From Didymodactylos carnosus (taxonomy: Eukaryota; Rotifera; Eurotatoria; Philodinida; Philodinidae), in the NCBI GenBank assembly GCA_905250885.1, contig CAJNOQ010000085.1, forward strand, positions 1 through 64,000: a stretch of DNA of 64,000 nucleotides, in the 5' to 3' direction. The notes under the pieces were generated by a model, which saw only the letters and a list, made by a program, of their open reading frames with translations, had not been told where the DNA came from and searched no databases. Shown here in pieces: positions 21,368 to 31,706 of the stretch. Both the position numbers and the translations under genes were made by a program. Numbering within the stretch: position 1 is the first letter of the stretch; each line of letters opens with the position of its first letter.

Positions 21368-22678
21368 ATGAAATATCGCACAACAAATTGTAACACAATG
21401 TCTGGATTAGTTCATGCATTGAATAAACGTCTTGAATATTATATACGGGGTGTGAAATCTGTTCATCATTATTTCAGTTCGAAAATAAATACTGTTTTAC
21501 ACCTACAACGTCATATATTCAATCGAAATAACGTTGCAAATAAATTATTTCGTCAGAAGTTAAAAGAACAAATGAAAGAAGTATTATTTGTCAAACAATT
21601 GTTTCAAATATCGATTTTAAGCGAAATACGTCATTCTGAAAACAGAAATTTTTTTCACAGGATGTGTTCTAATGAAATAAAATCATCGTTGACTTTAAAA
21701 ATTATTGGATTAGAATCTCGAATAAATCAATGTCGAGATGTTCGTAATCGATTGAAAAATAATGTTGATATTTGTCAGCAAGAGCTACACAACTTAAAAG
21801 TTGAAGTTGAAAAACAATATAAAGATATTGATTTCTTTAAAAATAATTTATTTCAAATAACTGAATCTACCGAAAATGTTCGGCAAAATATTGAACAATT
21901 AAAAAGAGCTATTATCTATGAGAATAAATCATATAAATATCAGGCGGAAATTTTGAACCAAAAGCATTCATTAGTTAATCAAATAGCCATTCCTGAAATC
22001 AAATTTGATAAAAAAAGTTGTATATCTACTATAAAATCAGTTATAATCGACGAAATGCAAGTTCAATCACAGTCAACCAAGAAAATTATATATTTTGATG
22101 AGTCACGAAATATTCATCTATTAAATTTAGAAATGTTGAACAAAAAATGTAAAATTGAACGTCAAATATTGAATATTCTATATAAAAATAACTTGAGATT
22201 AAAATTACGTATGAGTATATTAGAAGATGAACTTGTTCGCTGTCAAAGTGAAAATAAACAAAAATTAAAAGATTTAGATATTTGTAAACAACTGATAAAA
22301 AATAACAACGTTGACATTTCAACGTTACATCTCGAAGTATATTTATATAAAACGTTTCTTCATTCTGTTCAGTCGTCGTCAACAATAGTAATCACGAACA
22401 AAATGATAATAGCTGAACAACAACATGAATGGACAATGTGTCGTGCTATACCATGTCTTATTACACGATCAGCCTCATTTCAACATACAACAATTTATCA
22501 TAAAGTACCAGCCATAGAAATTGAAAAAAATCAACAATTATCAAAGGAAGAAGAGACTGAGACTTGTCAAATACCTGATTTATCCGTCGAAACTGAACAA
22601 AATGAATGGATTATAACAAAAGCAGAGAAGGGTAATTTTTTAAAAATTTTCAAGTTATACCCAGCGGATACTGATTAG
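21368..22678 (+). CDS. Divergent intermediate-filament-like coiled-coil protein
   Basis: A single long exon encoding 437 aa from ATG 21368. The frame is open further upstream, but without an ATG, and a TTTTCAG site touches the start. The protein is mostly alpha-helical and rich in K, E, Q, N and I, with long heptad-like stretches at about 100-310. At about 318-333 the segment STLHLEVYLYKTFLHS resembles the conserved end of the intermediate-filament rod (L-x-x-E-I-x-x-Y-R-x-L-L-E). Near 410-430, EWIITKAEKGNFLKIF resembles the first strands of a lamin-tail domain, but the protein stops before that domain could be complete. The start (SGLVHALNKRLEYYI) resembles the rod's first coil. It would be a cytoplasmic filament subunit. 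Another coiled-coil family remains possible. Confidence 0.5.
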   Translation: MKYRTTNCNTMSGLVHALNKRLEYYIRGVKSVHHYFSSKINTVLHLQRHIFNRNNVANKLFRQKLKEQMKEVLFVKQLFQISILSEIRHSENRNFFHRMCSNEIKSSLTLKIIGLESRINQCRDVRNRLKNNVDICQQELHNLKVEVEKQYKDIDFFKNNLFQITESTENVRQNIEQLKRAIIYENKSYKYQAEILNQKHSLVNQIAIPEIKFDKKSCISTIKSVIIDEMQVQSQSTKKIIYFDESRNIHLLNLEMLNKKCKIERQILNILYKNNLRLKLRMSILEDELVRCQSENKQKLKDLDICKQLIKNNNVDISTLHLEVYLYKTFLHSVQSSSTIVITNKMIIAEQQHEWTMCRAIPCLITRSASFQHTTIYHKVPAIEIEKNQQLSKEEETETCQIPDLSVETEQNEWIITKAEKGNFLKIFKLYPADTD

Positions 22679-24303
22679 TAGAGAAAGGATAGGATCGTCT
22701 TTATTTCGACAGCTTTTCACTTCTTGCATCCTAGAATCATTATCACAGGAGGTTTTCTTGAATATAATGAATTAAAAACGTCTTTTTTTTTCTTGAATTA
22801 GACCGTTGTGTCGTTGTCATTGTTTGGACAAAAATTATACTCTTCGTATGACAGCTAAGTATAATTAGGATATTCAGCGTTTTCTAAGAGCTGAAGCTGC
22901 ACTCTGATTCTACCTTAGAGCATGAGGGAGGCAATCGATATCTTTTCTCTCAGAATTCATGTACGATCTAGTTAAAAATAATCCATTATTCATGTGGAAA
23001 AATACCTCTGTTCACAACAAAAACCATCGAAAAATGATAATATATTAGATTTGTGAACAAGTTTATGTTCATTATTATGTTTAAAACAGAAATTTCTTAT
23101 AATAATTTTCTCTCTTACGTTACAATAGTCTATTTCATAGATTAAGGTATTGAAAAGTACGTAATTCACTACAACATATCACATCCGATTAAGTTTCTGA
23201 AATTGTAATATTTGTCCTTAATCAAACTATATGCGCGCAAAAACTAAGTCCAATTTTATTTTGCACCTGTGTATAATAGTTCCATAGTTATGTGTTAAAT
23301 AATAGATGAAAAAAAAAAAAGAAAATAAATTATTTTTGACTGTGAAAGGTTATTTTGCTTTCACATATTTATGTCGAGTATATACATAAAATAAAGCAAA
23401 AAGAATCAAAAGTTGTTTTAACGTGTGTTAATAAAGAAACATGAGTGTAGTCATAAAACAGAACAGAGGGCAAAATATTTAACCCTATGTAGTTTGGTTT
23501 GTTACAACTTCTATTAATAATCTGAATATGTCAGAGATACTTTAAGTATAAAACTGGAAAGCTGTAGAAAGTTTAATAGGAAGACAAAAATTTTTCCTTT
23601 ATATTATTAGCTCAAAAAAGACACAGTTTCTATTACAAAGTAATGTGAAAAGGATAATACCAATTCGACAGTTGTGCGTTTTTTTAACTGTCCTCTTAGC
23701 ATATTTCAGCATCAATACTTGAGCACAAAATACACCCTGATTCGTCTGCATAAATTTAATTAAGACGAGGACTATATTTTTCATCCATCTTCTTTTTTTA
23801 TCGTACGATTAGGGATCATAGTGGATTATGTATTCTCCTCCTTGTTTTGAGAGAGACGCGTTTCGTTCTCTGATCATCTAACCCCGAACGCTGAATATAT
23901 TGAACATTTTTCATTTTTTTCTTCATACGTAATTGTCCTTTGTTAAAACACCTTTCTATCGTGAATGTGTGATTCAAACTAAATAATAGAGTCTGTACTA
24001 GTATAGTTGTGTTTGTATAGAGGTATATACTATTCGTATTACTTAATCACTATATACTGTATATATGAGTGAGTGTCAAATAAAACAAAAAGAGAAGGAA
24101 TAAAGAAAACCTTGCTTTACAGATTCGGATGATGATGTTCATTGGTAAAGAAAATTTAAAGTATAGAGAACAAAAAAAACTCAAACAAGGTTAAATCTTA
24201 AAATTATCCCGACAATATGCGTATATATTTCATTTATTATAAACAGTAGATAACAATTTGATTGTATCTACACAATCAAAAGATCAGTGCATGTGAAATA
24301 GAT
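22679..24303. other. Spacer, no gene seen
   Basis: AT-rich 1.6 kb between two plus-strand genes. It should include the 3' UTR of the filament-like gene and the promoter for the next. No repeat or RNA gene recognised. Confidence 0.35.
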
Positions 24304-26649
24304 ATGCGTCAAAATACAGTAAATGGAACAATTCCAGCTGAGGAAGAAGAAAGTAAGTTTGAATTTTTCGATGTCATATTAACATAAACCTTTATTTTTT
24401 AATAACTGCGTTCATTGTGCTTCATTGTGAAAGACTCGTTGTTGATAGTACTATGCGCTCGCTCTTTTGAATTTTTGTCTCGTGTAATCAGAGTGAAAAG
24501 GGTAAGAACATCAACGTTCAGCACTTTACAGAACCGATTTCGAATACTGTTAGTTACACTAAAATATAACGATAGTGTAAATAATTTCTATAAGATCTGA
24601 GAACAATTTAGAGTTATATGTAGTCCTATATATGATGAATTGGACCTACCAGATGAGGCGTGGAAAAAGCTTAGTAAAAGTTGAAGCGAGAATTAGACCC
24701 TCAGATTAAGTGATACTTCTATTATATCGTTTTCTGCTCACTTTTTTGACATGCTTTTCTTGAGAATATCAGTTATTGATGCTTAAGTCTCAAATGCCCT
24801 GCTTCTGTTTCGTATTTTGTTCTGTTTGACAAGAGCGGATCATAAGATTTATTATATGTTTGTTTTGTATTGCTAAAGCTGTTCTTCAGAAACAATCTGA
24901 ATCTTTTTCTCAACAACGGAAAAGTAACTAAAATGAATGATCTTCACCAGATGAGCAAACTAATTATTATTAAAAAACAACGTCTATTAACGTCTATTGG
25001 AATACACCATTATACTTTGACATGTTTAATAAAATTCCATTGTCATTTACACTTTTAGTAACTAACTGACTATAATGAAAGTGTTAGATTACAAATAAAA
25101 ATAAGGTCATCTAGTTGTGTGTGTGTGTGTTTTTTAAGAAAAAAGCAAGATATTTCTTCTTCGTGCCAATCGTTCAAGATAACAATAAGGTATCATAAAG
25201 CTTTTTTAACATACCCCATACTACTACTATATATCACGTACATATGATTGTAAATCGTATGATTTTTTTTTTCTTTTTTTCTTGCGTTCTTTCGTTCACA
25301 TAAGCGTGGTCTACATAGATGTAATAAAAGTTGATAATAAAAGAAACATAACAAACTACTTTTTAAATTTTATTCCTAATCTGTCTTGTTTGAAGCTAAT
25401 CATGCCTGCTACGACATGTGTCACTCGCTCAGGTATATAAATTAATCATTAATTTTCATTAGATATGAAGTAATGATTCTTTTTATTTATTTACTTAGAA
25501 TCGTTTCCTGATTTAAAATCAAGACTACAACAATTAGAAGTAGCAATGGGCGTTCGACTCAATGTGGCCAAAGGAAAGATGAATAGGCATTCTACGAGTA
25601 GGTTAATTTAACAGTCACCAGAATAAACGGTGCTTCTGTGATCGATCGTTTTGTTGCATATAATGATTCTTTTCTCAACTGTTTTCTAAACGGTTAGACT
25701 ATTTATCTCGTATGAAACAGTAGGTTCAGAACGCATAGCCTTCTGAAGCAGGAACAGAACAGTTCTTTAGGCAAAGAGTTACAACTTTAGAACAAATTGA
25801 TCATCTAAGAGAAAAGTCGTATAATTACTTATCCGATCGACAAGTTGGCGTTCGCCCATAGACATACTGAGAGAAAATTAAGAAAAATCTATCAGTTTGA
25901 AACACGTCTATAACATTTTTGTTTCTTTTTTTATTTATTTAGCTGTAAGTGAAGCTGAAGGAATGCAAATTTCACCACCTTCATCCGTCTCTTCTTCATC
26001 AGCTAAGGTGTTACCATCAATTAAAGTTTTAAAATGTCAACGGTCATCATCATCGTGCGAAAGTGAAAATAAACCGGTGATAAAACGCTTAAAATCAACA
26101 ACTACTATGGAACAACAACCTTCATTAATTAATCAGCAACAACGACCACAGCTGCCACCAGTTACGATTAATCAGCCAATATCGAACGCGAAGTCCATGC
26201 GTAAACACGTTCCACCACGTCCTCCAACTATTGCATCGCGTACATCAACACCCACAGGTCAAAAACGTACGATTATCACATCGAAAACACGAACACCCAT
26301 AAATAATTCATCAAATTCTTCATTATCATCAAATTCAAATAATACAGTATCATCACCATCAAATTATCAAACTCCAATGTCATCATTATCTTCATTGTGT
26401 TCACCCGCTCCTCCCATTGCTTCTCGACGTCATTTATCTGTTTTGGGAGAAAAATGGACAAATGATATAATTAAACACAATCTTTTATGGTTAACTTTAA
26501 ATGAATTAGATCAAGATGAAATACAAGAAGTTTTATATCATTTTGGATCGACAGAAAATTTTTTACAGGAACAGTATTTATTTACGGCAGCACAAAAAAA
26601 ATATCGATTCATCAAACATAAACAATATGATGGTATCCATTATTTATAA
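24304..26649 (+). CDS. Unrecognised Ser/Pro-rich protein with two possible first exons
   Basis: The common exons are 25499-25597 and 25943-26649. Two upstream ATG exons splice into them in the same phase: 24304-24352 (starting MRQNTVNGTIPAEEE) gives 284 aa, and 25402-25432 (MPATTCVTRS) gives 278 aa. Exon 2 encodes a short conserved-looking block, FPDLKSRLQQLEVAMGVRLN. A low-complexity middle follows, rich in S, P, T and N with basic clusters (VIKRLKS, GQKRT), suggesting a disordered nuclear protein. The last 75 residues look folded (LGEKWTNDIIKHNLLWLTL, then DEIQEVLYHFGSTENFLQEQ). I do not recognise the family. Use of the two starts is an inference from splice consensus and matching phase. 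Confidence 0.6.
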
Positions 26650-27264
26650 CGAAGTAGAATAAAAATCTACTTCATTTGTCATTATTAGAAAAGAAGTTCT
26701 TCTTTTAAATCTTCTCCGTGTTATATTTTTTTCTCTATTAGACAAAAGATTCATATTGCGCGCACCGGTGAAGACTAATAAGGCATCGGTTTTTTTTCTA
26801 CTTTGTTAATTATTACTATTATTGTTTATTTATTTATTTATTTAATTGCTAAAATTTTTCTTGTACCATGTTTATACCAATAATAATGCAATTTTTTTTT
26901 TGTGTGCGCGTGATATCAATATTAGAGAAGAAAAAAAACAAAAATACTCTCATTTTTGGCGTTTAAATTCAGAAATTTTTTTTTCTTCTAAGAATAATAA
27001 AAAAAAAAATAATTTTTATTTTAAATCATATCTGAAGTAGAATAGTTTTAAAATGCTGATGTATACTTCACTGATTTATCTTACATTTGACAAAATATAA
27101 TTGACATGTAAATGAAAAAAACAAACAAACTGTATAATGAAGTTTTAGTACTACTTTTTTCCTCATTCTCATCTTTGTTCTCTAAGTGATGATGATCGGA
27201 AATTGATTAACTAAAATTTCATTTGTCAAAAACAAAAAAAACGCGCAAAATAAATAGGAGAATA
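26650..27264. other. Spacer between genes
   Basis: Very AT-rich, with T and A runs. It holds the 3' flank of the previous gene and the promoter of the channel gene. Nothing else recognised. Confidence 0.35.
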
Positions 27265-28465
27265 ATGACAAACTCAGTAAAGCAGCAAATTGACTTTGAA
27301 CAACATTTAGTACAGGAAGATGTTAATTTATTCGACAATACGTTAATAATTAATTTATTGGGTAAAAAATATCGTATACCCACTGTATATATTGACCAAT
27401 ATCCCAACACATTATTAGGTGATAAACTATCACTTGCCTGTTACTATCGTCCGGAATCAAATGATTATTATTTCGATCGAAATCCGTTATTATTTCAATA
27501 TATATTTAGCTATTATACATTACAACAAAAAATATATTGTCCCTATGACATTCCGTTAGATTTGATATTAAATGAAATTGACTATTTTCATTTACATGAT
27601 TATATTCTCTGTCATGAAATAATTACCTCTATATCCGGTTATAAACATTTTTACATACTTGATGAAAATATCAAGAGTAAACTAACAAAATTATTCGATA
27701 TTATCATGTTCATTGTTGGTATTCTATTTATTATCTCATTGAATACAGATTATATTGTAACATTACCAAACATTTCGTTTTATCCAGATCATTCATTATC
27801 ATTTTCATATATTGTAGATTTAATTGGAACAATTTTATTATCATTTTATATTATTTACCATATTATTATTTCAAATGATCATGAAAAATTATTTAGTAAT
27901 AAATTATTTTTAATACATATTTGCAGTATGTACACAACTTTTCTCTCTCGCAATGGATTAGATATGAAGAAAATAGTATTGACACAAAGTACGCATATCT
28001 TTTTTAGGTACACTGTTGAGTATATTTATACTATCAAACCGTAATATTACATTGATGTCAAGTAAACGTCATATATACAGTATATTTATGTTGTTGAAAG
28101 CAATACGTTTAACAATTTTAATACCCTATTTTTATCTTTTAAGATTAATGATATTATCATTCTATTACAAATTACGTGAAATAATTACTCTAGTATTTAT
28201 TAGTATCCTTCTTACTGGTACATTGAGTCAAATAGCCTATGCATTTGAACGAAGAGAAGAAAAACCAATAATGAAAACAAATTCAGAAGCATTTTGGTGG
28301 GGAACAAGTCTTTGTTATACAGTTGGATATGGTGATATTTCTATGCCATTGACACTTGTAGGAAGACTTTGTGGATATCTATTGACATTCATTGGCTTAT
28401 TATCTAATGGATTAGTCTTACAAGAATTAGCAAAGTCATACATTAAAATCAGTAGAAACGCGTAA
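27265..28465 (+). CDS. Voltage-gated potassium channel subunit (Kv-like), divergent
   Basis: Exons 27265-27925 and 28008-28465 with an 82-bp intron (gtatgt...tttttag); 372 aa. The N-terminal T1 tetramerisation domain spans about 25-115, with YPNTLLGDK and DYYFDRNPLLFQYIFSYY close to the Kv consensus. Transmembrane helices follow. The pore carries the potassium filter TVGYGD at 325-330 in WWGTSLCYTVGYGDISMP. Several features are unusual. The S4 region (KRHIYSIFMLLKAIRLTILI) lacks the regular arginine every third residue. S6 (LCGYLLTFIGLLSNGLVLQE) lacks the PxP kink of Shaker-type channels. The protein ends soon after S6. It may be a modulatory subunit or a weakly voltage-sensitive potassium channel in the plasma membrane. 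The filter itself is intact. Confidence 0.8.
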
Positions 28466-29375
28466 ATAAAAAGAGTAGAAAGTTTACTCGTAAAAAAGAA
28501 AGAGAAATGTGTTTTAGGTTAAAAGACTGTCGTTATCCAACTAACAATCTATTAAATGTCCATAGTTTGTACATGTATTCAGCAGATTGTTTGCACAGTG
28601 ATAATCATTATTACTATTAATAGGAAGATGAGTAGAGATGATGTTGTATCATTAAAATAAAGCACATTTTGAAGGTCTAACTAAATGGAAATTTTTGATT
28701 TCTTACTATGTCTTGTATGTTTATTTTGTTATTTTAAATTATCAAATTTATTCATGCATATAATAAACAGTGAGTCGGTTCCGTTAGGGAAAAAGAATAT
28801 AATTCACTGTTTTTAATTTGAGTTTTGTCTAAAAAGAACAAAAAACTAATATTGAGAAAAAGTTTAAATACCGATGTTCATTGATCCAACATACGATAAT
28901 GGTAAAAAAAATGAAGAAATCATGAAAAGATTTTTTATTGCATTTAGGCAAATAGAAAAGATTAATAGTTCTAGTTAATGGGGATTCTTGTAATGAAGAA
29001 GAGAGACAAAGAAGGATATATAAACACGAAATAATAATACGATTAGTTAGTAAAGATAATGATTTTCGTATTTAAACTGTTATATATGAAAAGAAGTTCG
29101 TGTTGTTTTTTATTTATAATAAAGATTATACATTTGCGATTTTACTCTTCTGCGCATCCTTGTGTGTATTTTCTCAATGATAGTTTTTATGTAAACAATG
29201 AAACCACTAAGAACATATGGTAAAATTATCTGTAAGTTTTAATCATGCAATTATAGTCATAGCTTCTCCGATGGATCTAGTTTTAGATCCTTCAATGGCG
29301 CTTGTTAGCCAAAAATTAAAGAAATGTTCACTATGACCTTTTGCCAAAATATGTTTCATAGCATTTTCGTTGTCG
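28466..29375. other. Spacer, no gene seen
   Basis: AT-rich sequence after the channel gene, including its 3' UTR. No repeat or RNA gene recognised. Confidence 0.35.
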
Positions 29376-30049
29376 GGTAACGCTGAACTTTCGTCACATG
29401 GCGAAAGTTGTGTTTTCAGTGACAAAAGTTCTTGCGGCATATGACGAAAGTTTAACCATTTTTGAATAGTGTTACGAAAGTCAACCCGTTGTGACGAGAG
29501 TGCCTGGCTTTTTAGACAGGTCGGCATTTTCCTCACACGTTGCATGAAACTGCTGTGATGAAATCAAGGTTGTAGTGCAAAGTTCATTAGTCCAAAGTGT
29601 AGCAGTGCAAAGCAGAGTAATAGCTTCTTTCTTTTTTCTTTACAAACATTGCATTTTCTTAGCAAAACGCGTAAAATCGTAGCACAATTCTGAATACTGA
29701 TTCTGAAGTCTTTTTCTAAAATTAAAATATCAAAATCAAGCGTCTATTGCGTTTGGGAGTAGTTCGGTCTGAAGTAGTCCACACTGCAATAGTCCAAATT
29801 GTAGTAGTCTACATGTAAGCAGTTCCATGTTATTAGTAACGAAAGTTCTCTTTGAGTTGTGATGAAAGTTCGCGATGGGCTGTGACAATAGCTGTAGGTA
29901 TGTTACACAGTTGGTTACCAAAGTTCATTACTCGTGTGACCAAAGTATAGACTGGTACTCCCCCAAACATGCCATACATTTTCGTCACGTATGCCGAAAG
30001 TTCTATTTTTTATGTGACGAAAATTAACGTGACGAAAGTGCTATCACCT
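29376..30049. repeat. Element packed with TGACGAAAGT motifs
   Basis: About nine variants of TGACGAAAGTT occur here, with a second motif, GTAGTCCA, repeated at 29585-29610 and 29765-29815. The proposed ends GGGTAACGCTGAACTTTCGTCAC and, inverted, AGGTGATAGCACTTTCGTCAC share a common core, which suggests a MITE with terminal inverted repeats. No target duplication was found, so the borders are approximate. Confidence 0.55.
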
Positions 30050-31706
30050 AAAAATATACCTCAGTCAACCTTTTTCACAACTGGTGTATTTGAAAGGTAT
30101 AGATGTCAAAATTAATAAGTTTCTTCTAAAAATGATATATGTAAAAGTCGACGTGTAAAACACGAGTGATCGATTGCTTTTTTCCCAGATCTAAAGTGTA
30201 ACATGAATTGTATTTAATTTCATCTGATCTATCATGTTTTTTTAAGCATACAGATGTTGTCTATATTTCTCTTTTATTGTACTTTTCTTTGAAATAAATT
30301 TTATAAACTGTTGCATGATAAAACTTTTCATACAATGTTGTCTGATGATCTCGATCATTGTCGTCGTCGTCCAGTAACAGTAATTGTCCTCTAATTTCCG
30401 TCTATAGTCTCTTCAGGGACGCTTCATATAGAACAAATAAACGATAAATAAGCAGAGGCTAGGAGGAATAAATTGGCCTCTGTTCAGTCTCATATGTATG
30501 AGAGAGAGGGAGAAGAAGAACAATTGTACACAATTAGATTGTAAACTGGAGAAATACTCTTCTTTCATCAGAGATAGAAGAGCAACATGTAAAATACAGT
30601 ACAGAGAGAGTGAGATAGAATTAATAATAATACATAATGTATTAACGTTCAATTTTGTACACTATTTTTTCGTTCTTTCGGTCTTCGTTGCTCGTTTGAA
30701 AAAAGAAAACGATGATCCTGACAACTACGGAACAAACAAAAAAAAGAAAATATAATATCTATAGTGTTTTCGCATCCATCAAACAGATTAACAAGATGTC
30801 TTTTCATTTATTTTTAGATCTCGTTCTAATACAATTCTCTATGACAATTACATTGGGTAAGCAGTATTATGATAAAATTTTAAAATCTTGGATTATATAT
30901 ACATTTTATTCTATTAGAAAATTCTAAATCTAGACATCTATTGGAGTTTGAGACTATGAGGGAGAGCAAACGGCTGATTATTATAAATTATCAGTTCAAT
31001 TATTTACACTCGTTATAAGCGATTGAACGTTACTGATTCAACATATATACAACGATATGACATTATTATTTGTCATTCTGTCTTCTCATATGCCTGCCTG
31101 TTTGCACAATATTTTCTTTTCTTTCTGTTCTTCACAATCCACGAGTGATATACAACATATATGTATATTTTTTATTTGCTACGTTGTATTCTGGTGCACT
31201 TCATTTCTCCATCAGAGGTAATCTGATACCGTACGCATAATTTCTCTTTAAGAAGAAAAATAACTGATTGTCAAGTAAGACATGTCTACCACTAACTGCT
31301 TATCAGACAAAAAGTTGTCAAAATTGTGACTTTTTTTCAACTCTAACTGAGGGCTTACATAGTGGTTTTTTTAATCCAATTTCAGTGGCATCTAATACCG
31401 TCTATTTTCCTGTCTATATCTAAATAGACTATCCTTATAAGCAGTTTCTCGGTTTCTATTCATCATTATCTGATTCTAACTTTAGTACACAATACATCAA
31501 TTTCTACGAGACTAGATGGGGTTATGAAAGACTCTGTTTTCCTTCCTCTTGTTAAGAATCTCTAAATTCTTGAACAATTATACATTTTTTCTATCAAAGA
31601 ACAGCATGAAACAGCATTAGTATTAACCTACAATTTTTCGTTTCTTTTATGACCTTCTTTCTTTTTTGTATGCATTTCAGAAATAGGACTTTTATGGGCG
31701 TGAATA
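30050..31706. other. Spacer upstream of the SH3 gene
   Basis: AT-rich. A short frame at 30796-30856 (ATG TCT TTT CAT..., ending at a GTAAGC donor) looks like a possible extra first exon, but no compatible acceptor was found. The promoter of the SH3 gene should lie here. Confidence 0.3.

Noticed and set aside
28016-28465. Second half of the Kv gene as an independent two-helix potassium channel
   Set aside because: An in-phase GT-AG intron at 27926-28007 joins it to the T1-containing exon, which explains both parts.
30796-30856. Possible signal-peptide first exon (MSFHLFLDLVLIQFSMTITL) for the SH3 gene
   Set aside because: The acceptor nearest downstream (31680) leads to an immediate in-frame stop, and the exon at 31707 has its own ATG and fits the next exon's phase.
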